DNA from: Paenibacillus_D sp047238105
Lineage (GTDB): Bacteria > Bacillota > Bacilli > Paenibacillales > Paenibacillaceae
DNA: 64,000 bases
Direction of reading: 5' to 3'
Assembly: GCF_047238105.1 (NCBI RefSeq)
Contig: NZ_JBDFMD010000001.1
Coordinates: forward strand, 4,650,001-4,714,000
Below the pieces are notes generated by a model. It saw nothing but the letters and a program-made list of their open reading frames with translations, had not been told where the DNA came from and did not search any database. The position numbers and the translations under genes were made by a program. Shown one piece after another: positions 16,689 to 26,372 of this stretch. The stretch's first letter is position 1; every line of letters begins with the position of its first letter.

Positions 16689-18029
16689 TTAAAAAGGCGT
16701 CCATTTCAGCTGGCTCGCCTGAACGAAACGCTCGTTCACGAACGGCCAGTTGACCACATTCCACCAATCTTTGATGTAATCGGCGCGTTTATTCTGATGC
16801 TTCAGGTAATAGGCATGCTCCCAGACGTCGAGCGGCAGGATCGGGATGACGTCCCACTGTGACAGGTTCTGATGCTTCTCCGCTTGCAGGATCTCCAGCC
16901 TGCCGCTGCGCGGACTCCAGACGAGGATGGCCCAGCCGCCGCCCTCGACCTTCTCAGCTGCCTGGCTGAACTGCTCCCGGAAGGCTTTGACGCTGCCGAA
17001 GTCACGGGTCAGCTGAGCAGCCAGCGGCTCGGGCGGAGACCCGCCTCCTACCGGTGACATCGTCATCCAGAACAAGGTATGCAGATAATGTCCGGCACCG
17101 TTGAAGGCGAGCTCGCGCTCCCAATGCTTGACGAGCTCAAAGTTGCCGGTTTTCCTCGCTTTTTCCAGCTCCTTCTCGGCTTTGTTCAATCCGTCCACAT
17201 AGCTCTTGTGGTGGATGTCATGGTGGATGCGCATCGTCTTCTCGTCGATATGCGGCTCCAGGGCGTTGTACGCATAAGGTAGGGGCGGCAGCGTGTGGCC
17301 GCCGATCGGCACGGGCTTGTAATCGGGCATCTGCGGGGGAGCGTCTGCGGATCCTGCGTTGTCGCTCGGACCCTCTGCACGGGAAGAGCTATCCGCTACC
17401 CCCACCTTGACGGGCTTGGCGCCGACGGGTTTGCGGGCGGTGCTATCGGCGCTTGCAGGCGCACCGAATGCAGCCGCAGCGTCCGGCTCGCCCGGCGCAT
17501 GGACTGCAGCAGAGGCGGGATGTGCGGTCGCCTCCCTGACCTCCGCCGGTTGCTGACTCGGCTTGGCTGCAGCTGCCGATCCCGCGATGGTACCGTCACT
17601 CCCCGCATCGCTGCTTGCGGAGCCGGCCAGCTTTGCCACCGTCTCGCCGGACTCCAGGATGAACCGCTGTACGCGCTCCGCCGTCTCCGGCTGCGTCTGC
17701 AGAGCAGCGCTGCAGCCGAGGATCGCCTCCAGCTGCCGAGTCCACTCCCGTGACTGCTTCACCGCTTCGCCCAAGAGCCAGTCCGCTCGCGCGGCAGTCA
17801 ACGCCTCGCGATCTGCGGGCTGCAGACGCCTAGCTTCCCGCCAGCTCGCGGCATACCGGCTAGTCAGCTGCAGGAGTGGTCCCCATTCCCGCAACACGCC
17901 AGCCAGCTGCGGCTCCAACTGCGGCGTGTCGCGCAGCAGCTCTGCCGTCTGCTGCTCCTCCCGCCTCTTCCAACGCTCGATCTCTTCCAGTCGCTTCAGA
18001 GTCGTCTTCAGCTCCTCTACTTGAGACAA
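16689..18029 (-). CDS. Superoxide dismutase (Fe/Mn family) with long N-terminal extension
   Basis: The C-terminal 210 residues form a complete SOD with all four ligands: IHHDIHHKSYVDGL, HYLHTLFWMTM and LDVWEHAYYLKHQNKR. Ahead of it are about 135 residues of charged alpha-helix and then an Ala/Pro/Ser-rich linker of about 100 residues. No signal peptide is visible, so it is probably cytosolic. Similar extended SODs occur in Bacillus (SodF type), though this one (446 residues) is longer than I expect. The start is a TTG at 18029 with a perfect AGGAGG eight bases upstream. Its role relative to sodA (4737-5348) is unknown. Confidence 0.88.
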   Translation of the reverse strand: MSQVEELKTTLKRLEEIERWKRREEQQTAELLRDTPQLEPQLAGVLREWGPLLQLTSRYAASWREARRLQPADREALTAARADWLLGEAVKQSREWTRQLEAILGCSAALQTQPETAERVQRFILESGETVAKLAGSASSDAGSDGTIAGSAAAAKPSQQPAEVREATAHPASAAVHAPGEPDAAAAFGAPASADSTARKPVGAKPVKVGVADSSSRAEGPSDNAGSADAPPQMPDYKPVPIGGHTLPPLPYAYNALEPHIDEKTMRIHHDIHHKSYVDGLNKAEKELEKARKTGNFELVKHWERELAFNGAGHYLHTLFWMTMSPVGGGSPPEPLAAQLTRDFGSVKAFREQFSQAAEKVEGGGWAILVWSPRSGRLEILQAEKHQNLSQWDVIPILPLDVWEHAYYLKHQNKRADYIKDWWNVVNWPFVNERFVQASQLKWTPF

Positions 18030-18191
18030 AGTTATGACCTCCTAACAGGTAATAACAAGCAAGCTCGCTATCGAGTACATACTATATGTATTCTCCACCG
18101 GGCTTGGCCTATGTCGACGGAAAGGCTGCAGATGGCTGCTTACATGACATTTCTTTACTTTGTACACGATATCTTTAGTTTCACTTCTTTA

Positions 18192-18205
18192 TGCAAATGT
18201 TTTCA
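18192..18205. promoter_or_regulatory. Possible CcpA (cre-like) operator before the sugar importer
   Basis: The 14-mer TGCAAATGTTTTCA at 18192-18205 matches the cre consensus TGWAANCGNTNWCA at all but two positions. It lies 57 bp before the substrate-binding lipoprotein gene, in the 233-bp gap after the divergent SOD gene. The site is also flanked by two near-identical 11-mers (cgatatcttta and cggtatcttta, 41 bp apart) that could be activator half-sites. Carbon catabolite control of a sugar importer would be expected, but this is inference. Confidence 0.35.
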
Positions 18206-18262
18206 TACGGTATCTTTAGGAAGCAGAAGCAAATGGTTGACTCATAAAAGGGAGGGTACACA

Positions 18263-19756
18263 ATGGTCTACAAAAAGAAATGGTCGATGGCTGCCTCGGT
18301 GCTCCTGGCCGGCTCACTGGTGCTGAGCGCTTGCTCCGGCGGCAATAACGCGCCGAGTCAGTCCGGCTCGAACGGACAAGCAGGAGAAGGGGCGGGCGAA
18401 GCCCCGGTCGAACTGATCTGGTATACGATCGGCACGCCACAGAAGGACCTGGCCATGGTTAATGAAGAGATCAATAAGTATACGCTCGACAAAATCAATG
18501 CTACCGTTAAAATGAACATGCTGGATTGGGGCGAGTATTCTCAAAAAATGCAGGTGATGACCGCCTCCGGCGAAGCGATGGATATTATGTTTACCGCCTC
18601 CTGGGCGTTTGACTATGTCCAAAATGCGCGCAAAGGCGCCTTCATGCCGATCGATGATCTGCTGCAGAGCCACGGGCAAGGCATCCTGGACGTTCTCGAC
18701 CCGGCCTTCCTCGAGGGCTCCAAGGTTGACGGCGTCAACTACGGGGTTCCCGCGAACAAAGAGCTTCCGGCGCAGGAAGTGTGGCGCTTCAACAAGCAAC
18801 TGGTGGACAAGTACAATCTCGACATCAGCCAGGTCTCGACGCTGGAGAGCCTGGAGCCGCTGCTGAAGACGATCAAGGAAAATGAGCCGGGTGCCATCCC
18901 GTTCGCAATCACCAAGGACTTCATGCCGCTGGCCGGTTACGACTACCTGATCGAGAAGATGCCGATGGCAGTCAAGCTCGATACCGAGGATTACAAGGTA
19001 GTCAACATCCTGGAGACTCCGGAGATGAAGCAGGAGCTGCAGACGATGCGCAAATACTATCAGGCCGGCTACATCCCGACCGAGGTGACGACGCTCGACT
19101 CCATGTCAGATGCGCACAATGCCGGGACCTGGCTCACCGACCGTGCGGCTACCCAGCCGTTCGCCGACAATCTCTGGTCCGCCAGCCTCGGATATCCGCT
19201 GATCTCGACGCCGGCCAGCGAACCGGTCATCTACAACTGGTCGGTGATGGGCTCGATGCAGGCGATCTCCGCCAACTCCAAGCATCCGGAGAAAGCGATG
19301 GAATTCCTGAATCTGCTCAATACCGATCCGGTGCTGCGCAACATGGTGGATTCGGGTATCGAGGATGTGCATTACAAGAAGCTGAGCGACAATGTATTCG
19401 AAAATCTGCCGGAGTCCAAAAACTACGACATGCCGACGTTCTCCCTTGGCAATGTCATGCTTACGTATCTGAACCCGGAGGATCCGGAGAACAAATGGGA
19501 AGAGTTCCAGAAGTTCAATGAATCCGGCACGCCGTCGCCGATCCTCGGCTTTAACTTTGATACGTCCGAGGTAACCACAGAAATTGCTACGCTGCAAAAC
19601 GTCAAGGAAGAATTCTGGTCCGCGATCATGACCGGTACCGTCGATCCGGAAGAGTATTCGGCCAAGGCGATCGAGAAGTTCAAAGCCGCCGGTCTCGACC
19701 GTGTCATGGAAGAGGCGCAGCGTCAGCTCGACGAATGGGTAGCAGCCAATCAGTAG
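18263..19756 (+). CDS. Sugar ABC transporter substrate-binding lipoprotein
   Basis: The 497-residue protein has a lipoprotein signal ending in LVLSACSGG and a body typical of family 1 (LplA/YtcQ-like) extracellular solute-binding proteins. It would bind a carbohydrate outside the cell and deliver it to the two permeases encoded next. No ATPase gene is present in the locus; such systems usually use a shared MsmX-type ATPase encoded elsewhere. The ATG at 18263 follows AGGGAGGG. The neighbouring mannosidase genes point to a mannose-containing oligosaccharide as ligand. Confidence 0.9.
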   Translation: MVYKKKWSMAASVLLAGSLVLSACSGGNNAPSQSGSNGQAGEGAGEAPVELIWYTIGTPQKDLAMVNEEINKYTLDKINATVKMNMLDWGEYSQKMQVMTASGEAMDIMFTASWAFDYVQNARKGAFMPIDDLLQSHGQGILDVLDPAFLEGSKVDGVNYGVPANKELPAQEVWRFNKQLVDKYNLDISQVSTLESLEPLLKTIKENEPGAIPFAITKDFMPLAGYDYLIEKMPMAVKLDTEDYKVVNILETPEMKQELQTMRKYYQAGYIPTEVTTLDSMSDAHNAGTWLTDRAATQPFADNLWSASLGYPLISTPASEPVIYNWSVMGSMQAISANSKHPEKAMEFLNLLNTDPVLRNMVDSGIEDVHYKKLSDNVFENLPESKNYDMPTFSLGNVMLTYLNPEDPENKWEEFQKFNESGTPSPILGFNFDTSEVTTEIATLQNVKEEFWSAIMTGTVDPEEYSAKAIEKFKAAGLDRVMEEAQRQLDEWVAANQ

Positions 19757-19807
19757 GTTCGCAAGTTCCAGTTCAAAAGGTTCAGTTTTCAGTACCAAGA
19801 AGGTCCA

Positions 19808-19883
19808 CGTTTTCGTAGAAAACGAAATGGAAAGCGAAATACAATGAAAGGGTAGGCGAATGCGGGGATGTCCGTATTCGCCT
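19808..19883 (+). other. Two hairpins between binding-protein and permease genes
   Basis: CGTTTTC/GAAAACG (19808-19824, 3-nt loop) and aggcgaat...attcgcct (19854-19883) form stems without a following T-run. In sugar importer operons such hairpins often protect the binding-protein message or cause partial termination, giving more binding protein than permease; that role is inferred. Confidence 0.5.
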
Positions 19884-19938
19884 GCTCTCTATTCCGGTCT
19901 GCTAAGGCAGGCTGTGCGCGAAAGGGAGGAGAGAAGGA

Positions 19939-20874
19939 ATGAAATGGGGAAGCTTCTTTAGAGATCTGTACCGCAACAAGGCGATGCTGTTCTTCGTCAT
20001 GCCCGCCACGATCTGGTTCATCTGCTTCTCGTATTTGCCGATGGCCGGCGTCATTATCGCTTTTAAGCAATATCGTTATTCCACCGACGGGTTTCTGGCG
20101 AGCATCATCAACAGCGCCTGGGTCGGTTGGGACAACTTCAAGTTTCTGTTCAGCACTCAGGATGCGTACATCATCACGAGAAATACCGTGCTATACAACG
20201 CCGTCTTTATTATTCTTGGACTAATTATGTCAGTGGCGATGGCGGTGATCCTCTCCGAGATCGTCAACAAGCGGCTGGCGAAATTTTTCCAGACCGGGAT
20301 GTTCCTGCCCCACTTCCTGTCCTGGGTCATCGTCGGTTACTTCGTCTTCAGCTTCCTGAGCTATGACAAAGGGATCGTCAACCAGTTCTTTACGTTCATG
20401 GGCTGGGATCTGAGGCAATGGTATAACGACCCGACGTACTGGCCGCTCATCCTGGTGCTGGTCAATGTGTGGAAGACGGTCGGCTACAGCAGTGTCGTCT
20501 ATCTGGCGGCGATCATGGGGATCGACAAGTCGCTGTATGAGGCAGCGATGATCGACGGGGCCAACAAATGGCAGCAGATCCGCCGGATCACACTCCCAAT
20601 GCTGGTGCCGCTGATGACGATCCTGACACTGCTCGCGATCGGCAAGATCTTCTACGCTGACTTCGGACTGTTCTACCAGGTGCCCCGGGATTCCGGGACG
20701 CTCTACTCGGTGACCAACGTTATCGACACTTACGTCTACCGTGGCCTCAAGCTGACGGGCGAGATCGGCATGAGTACGGCAGCCGGCTTGTACCAGTCGG
20801 TGGTTGGTTTTGTGCTGGTGATTACTTCAAATTATGTGGTGCGCAGATTTAATAGAGATAATGCGTTGTTCTGA
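19939..20874 (+). CDS. Sugar ABC transporter permease, LplB-type
   Basis: The 311-residue membrane protein has about six transmembrane helices. The EAA loop that contacts the ATPase reads YEAAMIDGANKWQQIRRITLPML (first E at about residue 199). LplB-type permeases pair with an LplC-type partner, encoded immediately downstream. The ATG at 19939 follows GGAGGAGAGAAGGA. It is the first of two permeases of the importer that starts at 18263. Confidence 0.92.
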   Translation: MKWGSFFRDLYRNKAMLFFVMPATIWFICFSYLPMAGVIIAFKQYRYSTDGFLASIINSAWVGWDNFKFLFSTQDAYIITRNTVLYNAVFIILGLIMSVAMAVILSEIVNKRLAKFFQTGMFLPHFLSWVIVGYFVFSFLSYDKGIVNQFFTFMGWDLRQWYNDPTYWPLILVLVNVWKTVGYSSVVYLAAIMGIDKSLYEAAMIDGANKWQQIRRITLPMLVPLMTILTLLAIGKIFYADFGLFYQVPRDSGTLYSVTNVIDTYVYRGLKLTGEIGMSTAAGLYQSVVGFVLVITSNYVVRRFNRDNALF

Positions 20875-20898
20875 TTACGCATGAAGGAGGGTAAGGCA

Positions 20899-21816
20899 AT
20901 GACCGGACTGAAACGCAAGAGCCGCAATTTTTCCCAACTGAATCCGGTGGCCAACGCAGGCGCAATTCTCGCCGCCGGGTTGTTTGCATTTTTGTGCGTG
21001 TTTCCCTTTTTGTTCGTCGTCATCATCTCGTTTACGGACGAGTCGACGCTGTCGAGAAACGGGTACCGCATCATTCCCGAGAAATGGAGCTTTGAAGCTT
21101 ACAAATACGTATTCCAGAGCGGCGATCAGCTGCTGCAATCGTATGGCGTGACGATCCTGGTCACTGTGATCGGGACGATCCTCAGCCTGGTGCTGATCGC
21201 ACTGTTCAGCTACGCAATCTCCCGACGCAGCTTCAAATACCGCAATTTCTTCGCATTTTTTGCATTTTTCACCTTGCTGTTCAATGGCGGTCTCGTGCCC
21301 ACATACATCGTGGTGACGCAGCTGCTGGGACTCAAGGACACGCTGTGGGCGCTGATCCTGCCGCTGACGGTCAATGCATTCTACATTATGATCATGCGGA
21401 CGTTCTTCTCGATCTCGGTGCCGGAGTCGATCATCGAGGCCGGCAAGATTGACGGCGCGAGCGAGCTCGGCATCTTCATCCGCCTGGTGCTGCCGCTGTC
21501 GCTGCCCGGCCTGGCGACGATCGGTCTGTTCAGTACGCTGGGCTACTGGAATGACTGGTTCAATGCGTTGCTGTATATCGACAGTGCCAATCTGGTGCCG
21601 TTGCAGGCGATGCTGATGCGAATCGAGAACAGTATGCAGTTCCTGTTGCAGAACTCCAGCAACCCGTCGATCAATGCCGGCCTGCTGTCCTCGCTGCCCC
21701 AGGACACCTCTCGGATGGCGATGGTTGTGTTGGCAACAGGGCCTATCGTATTAGCTTATCCTTTCTTCCAGCGCTACTTCGTCCAGGGCCTGACGATCGG
21801 TGCGGTCAAGGAATAG
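20899..21816 (+). CDS. Sugar ABC transporter permease, LplC-type
   Basis: The 305-residue permease has about six transmembrane helices and the EAA loop IIEAGKIDGASELGIFIRLV. It is the expected partner of the preceding gene, 24 bp upstream. The start is ATG 20899, eight bases after AAGGAGG; the earlier ATG at 20881 overlaps that ribosome site and is rejected. The GH125 gene follows after 39 bp in the same operon. Confidence 0.92.
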   Translation: MTGLKRKSRNFSQLNPVANAGAILAAGLFAFLCVFPFLFVVIISFTDESTLSRNGYRIIPEKWSFEAYKYVFQSGDQLLQSYGVTILVTVIGTILSLVLIALFSYAISRRSFKYRNFFAFFAFFTLLFNGGLVPTYIVVTQLLGLKDTLWALILPLTVNAFYIMIMRTFFSISVPESIIEAGKIDGASELGIFIRLVLPLSLPGLATIGLFSTLGYWNDWFNALLYIDSANLVPLQAMLMRIENSMQFLLQNSSNPSINAGLLSSLPQDTSRMAMVVLATGPIVLAYPFFQRYFVQGLTIGAVKE

Positions 21817-21855
21817 CAGCAGACCTACACAGCATGAACGGAGGATGTAGATACG

Positions 21856-23175
21856 ATGAAGCAATTCAGATTGCCCGCCGTCGAGATGCCTGAGCTGACC
21901 CTGCCGGGGTCTGTGCAGACAGTGCTCGCCGAGGCGGAGGAGAAGCTGGCAGGAAGGCCGCGGCTGCTGGCGCAGTTCCGCAACTGTTTTCCGAATACGC
22001 TGGCGACGACGACCAAGCAGATGGCAGACGGCACGACCTTTGTCATCACGGGCGATATCCCGGCGATGTGGCTGCGCGACTCCGTGGAGCAGGTGATGCA
22101 TTATGTGCCGCTGGCCAAGGAGGACGATGAGCTGCGCGGCCTGATTCGCGGCCTGATCCGGCGCCATGTGATGTGTATCGCGATTGATCCGTATGCCAAC
22201 GCGTTTAACGAGACAGCGAGCGATTGGCACTGGAACACCGAGGATCAGACGGAGATGTCGCCGTGGGTATGGGAGCGCAAGTTCGAGCTGGACTCGATCT
22301 GTTTCTCGATGAAGCTTGCATACCGCTATTGGAAGGAGACGGGCGCTGCGGATATTTTCGACGGGGCGTTCAAGGAAGCGATGAAGGCCGCGTACGACCT
22401 GTGGCGGACCGAGCAAGATCATGAGGAGCGTTCGCCGTATCGCTTCGTGAGGGACAACGGCATCCCCGAGGATACGCTGCAGCGCGGCGGTCTGGGCATG
22501 CCGGTGAACTATACGGGCATGATCTGGTCGGGCTTCCGACCAAGCGACGATGCCTGCGACTACCATTACAACATCCCTGCGAATATGCTGGCCGCCGTAA
22601 CGCTAAGTCAGATGCAGGAGATCGCCCAGTGGGTGTATCGGGACGAGGGCTTCCGCAAGCAGCTGCAGCAGCTGGAGCAGGAGGTGCGGCGCGGCATCGA
22701 GCTCTATGGCGTCTATCGCCATCCCGAGTTCGGCGAGATCTATGCTTATGAGACCGACGGCTTCGGCAATCATTGCCTGATGGACGATGCGGGCACCCCG
22801 GGCCTGATGTCGATCCCATACATCGGCTATGCCGGGCTTGACGACGAGCGCTGCCGCAATACGCGCGCTTTTGCCCTCAGCCACAGCAACCCTTTCTACT
22901 ACGAAGGCACGGCTGCGAAGGGAATCGGCAGTCCGCATACGCCGCCGGGCTATATCTGGCATATGGCGCTCTCGATGCAGGGGCTGACCGCTCCCACAGC
23001 AGCGGAGAAGCTGGAGATGATCCGGCTGCTGGAGGCGACAGACGGCGGCACGGGGTACATGCATGAGGGCTTCGACGCCAATGATCCGGGGACTTACACC
23101 CGCGACTGGTTCGCCTGGTCGAACAGCTTGTTCGCACAGCTCGTCCACCAGGCGATGAAGGAGGAGCTGCTCTGA
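21856..23175 (+). CDS. Glycoside hydrolase family 125, exo-alpha-1,6-mannosidase
   Basis: The 439-residue product is recognisable as GH125 from GDIPAMWLRDSVEQ near residue 65-78, YANAFNETASDWHW, GFRPSDDACDYHYNIPANM and HEGFDANDPGTYTRDWFAWSNS. Characterised GH125 enzymes are metal-independent inverting alpha-1,6-mannosidases acting on N-glycan or yeast-mannan fragments. No signal peptide is present, so it works in the cytosol on imported sugar. Its stop codon TGA overlaps the next ATG by one base. Together with the GH38 gene this defines the locus as mannoside-degrading. Confidence 0.88.
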   Translation: MKQFRLPAVEMPELTLPGSVQTVLAEAEEKLAGRPRLLAQFRNCFPNTLATTTKQMADGTTFVITGDIPAMWLRDSVEQVMHYVPLAKEDDELRGLIRGLIRRHVMCIAIDPYANAFNETASDWHWNTEDQTEMSPWVWERKFELDSICFSMKLAYRYWKETGAADIFDGAFKEAMKAAYDLWRTEQDHEERSPYRFVRDNGIPEDTLQRGGLGMPVNYTGMIWSGFRPSDDACDYHYNIPANMLAAVTLSQMQEIAQWVYRDEGFRKQLQQLEQEVRRGIELYGVYRHPEFGEIYAYETDGFGNHCLMDDAGTPGLMSIPYIGYAGLDDERCRNTRAFALSHSNPFYYEGTAAKGIGSPHTPPGYIWHMALSMQGLTAPTAAEKLEMIRLLEATDGGTGYMHEGFDANDPGTYTRDWFAWSNSLFAQLVHQAMKEELL

Positions 23176-26100
23176 TGCCGGAGACCATCCTACTCTACGA
23201 TCCGTCGTTTCCGGCCATGTCGCTGCCGCCCGATCTGCAGCATAAGTTGACCACTTTTGGCGTTGTGGCGTCCGCAGACGCGCTAGCTGCCGTCCTGGAT
23301 ACTCAGGATGGCGGTGTCTTCGTCAATCTGCACGCACCATACTTTCCCAAGGCGGCATGGCCGGCCATCGTCCGCTTCCTGGAGCGGGGCGGCGGACTGG
23401 TCAGCATCGGACCGGAGCCGTTCCGTCATCCCGTGGAGCTGGTAGACGGTATCTGGACGGCCGAAGCGGCGCAGACGGCCTATCACCGGGCGCTGCGCAT
23501 CCATGAGATGCTGCCTGTCGATACCGCGCCGGTCTGTCGGCTGGCCGCGCTGGAGGAGATCCCGCTGCTGGCGGGCGCGGAATCGCTGCTGGCTGTCGCA
23601 CCGACGTGGAATATGGTGCCGCACGTCACCAAGAGCAGCGATCTGCCGCATCAGATGGGCTCCGCCGGACCGATGGATGCCCGGCTGTATCCGCTGCTCA
23701 AAGGCATCTCGGCAGAAGGCCGCGAGATCGCTGCGCCGGTCGTGCTCTGGGAGAACAGCGGCGGCAGCTTCGCCGGCAGCCGCTGGCTGTTCGTCAATCA
23801 GCCGCCGGGCGAGCGGTTCTGGCGGGAGGGCGGTCTGGAAAGTCTTCAGGCTTGGGCGGCTTTCTGCGCCCGGGGCGTCACCGAGCTGTGGCTGAAGCCG
23901 GGCTATGCCAGCTATGAGCCGGGCGAGAAGCCGATGCTGACGCTGCAGGCTCAGCACATGTGCGGTGCGGCGGAGCCGGTGCAGTGGTCGGCCGAGCTCG
24001 CGATGTTCGCAGGAAGCGCAACCGAGCCTTGCTGGACGCAGACGTGCGAGCTGGCAGTCGATGGGGAGTATCGCAGCCTTCGGCTGCATCCCCCGGTCGA
24101 GCTGGCCGCCGGTTATTATCGGGTGGAGTGCCGGCTGACTAGCGACCATGGCGAACAGCGGGTGCTGCGCCAGGGCATCTGGGGGATGGACCGGGAGCTG
24201 CTGGAGCAGGGGACGCCGGTCTCGCGGAGCCGCGACTATTTCGTCAAGGACGGGAAGCCGCTGCCGGTAGTCGGCATGACGTATATGACCTCCGATGTGG
24301 CACGTAAATTTCTGTTCCTGCCTAACGCGGCAGTATGGGACCGGGATATGGCGCAGATGGCCAAGGCGGGCATCAACTGGATCCGCACCGGCGTCTGGAC
24401 GGCGTACCGCAACATCATGCAGGTGGACGGGCACGCCTCCGAGGAGGTGCTGCGCGCCATCGACGCTTTCGTCCTGACGGCCAAGCGGCACAGCCTGCAG
24501 CTGACCTTTACGTTCTTCTCATTTACTCCGGAGACATGGGAAGGGGTCAATCCGTATCTCGACCCGCGCAGCGTCGAAGCGCAGAAGCGGTTCATCCGCG
24601 CCATCGTGTCCCGTCACCGGACGTCCACGCATGTGGATTGGGACCTGATCAACGAACCGTCGATGTTCGACCCGGCCCGCATCTTCTCGGCTGGCCCGCG
24701 CAGCTGCGGCGACCGCTATGAGCGGGAAGCGTACAGCGCCTGGCTGGCGGAGCGCCATGGCAATATCCGGGTGCTCCAGGAGCGCTGGAGCATGACGGCG
24801 GACGAGCTGCCGGACTTTGGCGACGCCCGCCCGCCCGAGCCGCAGGAGATCAACTTCGACGTGCAGGATATGCATCAGGGCAAGCGGGGCACGCGCATCC
24901 TTGATTACACGCTGTTCTCGATGGCGATGCATAACCGCTGGGCAAGCGAACTGACAGCTGCGATCAAGGAGCTCTGCCCGGAGCATCTCGTTACTGTCGG
25001 CCAGGATGAGGCGCTGGGGGCGCAGCGGCCGTCGCCGCTCTTCTACGGCGAGACGGTGGACTACACGACTGTCCACTCGTGGTGGCTGAACGACCAGCTG
25101 CTGTGGGATGGCATCTTCGCGAAGACGCTGCAGCGGCCCAATCTGGTGCAGGAGACGGGCATCATGTACGTCGAGACTCCGGACGGCCGTGCCAAGCGCA
25201 GCGAAGCCGAGCTGCGCGCGATGCTGGAGCGCAAGTATGCCTATGCGTTTGCGGCTGGCGGTGCCGGAGCAGTGCAGTGGATCTGGAATACCAACTACTA
25301 TATGGACAACGCCAACGAATCGCATATCGGCGCACTGCGTGCCGACGGTACGGAGAAGCCGGAAGCTGATGTCTCCTACCGGTTCGGTTCATTCATGAAG
25401 GAGATCCGGGAGCTGTTTGCGGATCGCGAGCTGGAGGAGGTCGCGGTGGTCTATCCGTATTCCAACGACTTCTCCAACCGGCCGCTGGCGTTCGAAGCGA
25501 CGACCCGGCTGACAAGAGTGCTGGCTTATGAACTCAACACCCCTTTCCGGGCGGTCAGCGAGTATCGGCTGGAAGACCTTGAAGAAGCGCCGGCCAAGTT
25601 GATCATCGTGCCCAGCCCGCATAGCTTCGACAGCGGCGCCTTTGACCAGCTGATCGCACATGTCCGCCGCAGCGGCGCTGTGCTGCTCTGGACGGGCCCG
25701 CTGCAGCTCGACGCTTACTGGCGGGAGGCCGGGCGGCTGCTGGAGGAGAAGGGAACGCAGCGTCTGGCCAATGTTGTGCGCGAAGAGTTACTGATCCTGG
25801 CAGGCGAGTCACTGCCGGTCTCGTACAGCAAGCGGCGGATCGCCGAGACGGTGAAGGGCGTGGCCGCCGGAACGGCGACGGGCGCTTCCGCGGTGACGGA
25901 GCTGACGCTGGGCGCGGGCAGGCTGATCTGGAGTCCGCTGCCGCTGGAGCTGAACGACCGCAGCGAGCCGCTCGTCCGCCTGTACCGTCACGCGCTGCAG
26001 GCTGCGGGCGTCCGGCCCGAGCTGGAGTGGCTGGAGGGCGGCGAGCTGCCCGGCGTCTACGGCCGCCGGCTGGCGTTCGGATCGGGCGCGCTCTACGTGT

Positions 26101-26285
26101 TCGTCTCGGAGTATGCGAGCGATGTGCACATCTCGGTACGCGATTCAGCGGCTGGTCGGACGTACAGCTTCGTGTTGGCGAGTGAGCGGAGTGTGCTGTT
26201 CGCCACGGATGCGGACGGCTCGCTCCGGGCGGTCTACCGGCCCGATGAAGTCGAGATCGCCGTCACAGAGGGTTTGCAGCAATAG
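23175..26285 (+). CDS. Large clan GH-A glycoside hydrolase (beta-galactosidase/beta-mannosidase-like)
   Basis: The 1036-residue cytosolic protein has no signal peptide. Its central TIM barrel (about residues 350-720) contains WDLINEPSMF, whose Glu (about 493) is the likely acid/base, and NLVQETGIMY, whose Glu (about 660) is the likely nucleophile. This is the clan GH-A pattern of GH2/5/35/42. Segments before and after the barrel look like the glutaminase-like trimerisation domain of GH42. I cannot assign a family or substrate; the neighbours suggest the beta-mannosyl core or another linkage of an N-glycan-like sugar. It is translationally coupled to GH125 (TGATG), with AAGGAGGAG just upstream. 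Confidence 0.75.
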   Translation: MPETILLYDPSFPAMSLPPDLQHKLTTFGVVASADALAAVLDTQDGGVFVNLHAPYFPKAAWPAIVRFLERGGGLVSIGPEPFRHPVELVDGIWTAEAAQTAYHRALRIHEMLPVDTAPVCRLAALEEIPLLAGAESLLAVAPTWNMVPHVTKSSDLPHQMGSAGPMDARLYPLLKGISAEGREIAAPVVLWENSGGSFAGSRWLFVNQPPGERFWREGGLESLQAWAAFCARGVTELWLKPGYASYEPGEKPMLTLQAQHMCGAAEPVQWSAELAMFAGSATEPCWTQTCELAVDGEYRSLRLHPPVELAAGYYRVECRLTSDHGEQRVLRQGIWGMDRELLEQGTPVSRSRDYFVKDGKPLPVVGMTYMTSDVARKFLFLPNAAVWDRDMAQMAKAGINWIRTGVWTAYRNIMQVDGHASEEVLRAIDAFVLTAKRHSLQLTFTFFSFTPETWEGVNPYLDPRSVEAQKRFIRAIVSRHRTSTHVDWDLINEPSMFDPARIFSAGPRSCGDRYEREAYSAWLAERHGNIRVLQERWSMTADELPDFGDARPPEPQEINFDVQDMHQGKRGTRILDYTLFSMAMHNRWASELTAAIKELCPEHLVTVGQDEALGAQRPSPLFYGETVDYTTVHSWWLNDQLLWDGIFAKTLQRPNLVQETGIMYVETPDGRAKRSEAELRAMLERKYAYAFAAGGAGAVQWIWNTNYYMDNANESHIGALRADGTEKPEADVSYRFGSFMKEIRELFADRELEEVAVVYPYSNDFSNRPLAFEATTRLTRVLAYELNTPFRAVSEYRLEDLEEAPAKLIIVPSPHSFDSGAFDQLIAHVRRSGAVLLWTGPLQLDAYWREAGRLLEEKGTQRLANVVREELLILAGESLPVSYSKRRIAETVKGVAAGTATGASAVTELTLGAGRLIWSPLPLELNDRSEPLVRLYRHALQAAGVRPELEWLEGGELPGVYGRRLAFGSGALYVFVSEYASDVHISVRDSAAGRTYSFVLASERSVLFATDADGSLRAVYRPDEVEIAVTEGLQQ

Positions 26286-26372
26286 GCCGGGTCGCCGAAT
26301 GAGGTGCAAAAAGTTACTTGAATCGCGTCAAAGTCGGCCGGAGCGCCAAAGGCAACGGGAAGGAAGGATAGG

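Noticed and set aside
16689..18029. Possibility that the long SOD is two genes joined by a sequencing error
   Set aside because: The frame is continuous, the TTG start has a perfect ribosome site, and no internal start with a ribosome site precedes the SOD domain.
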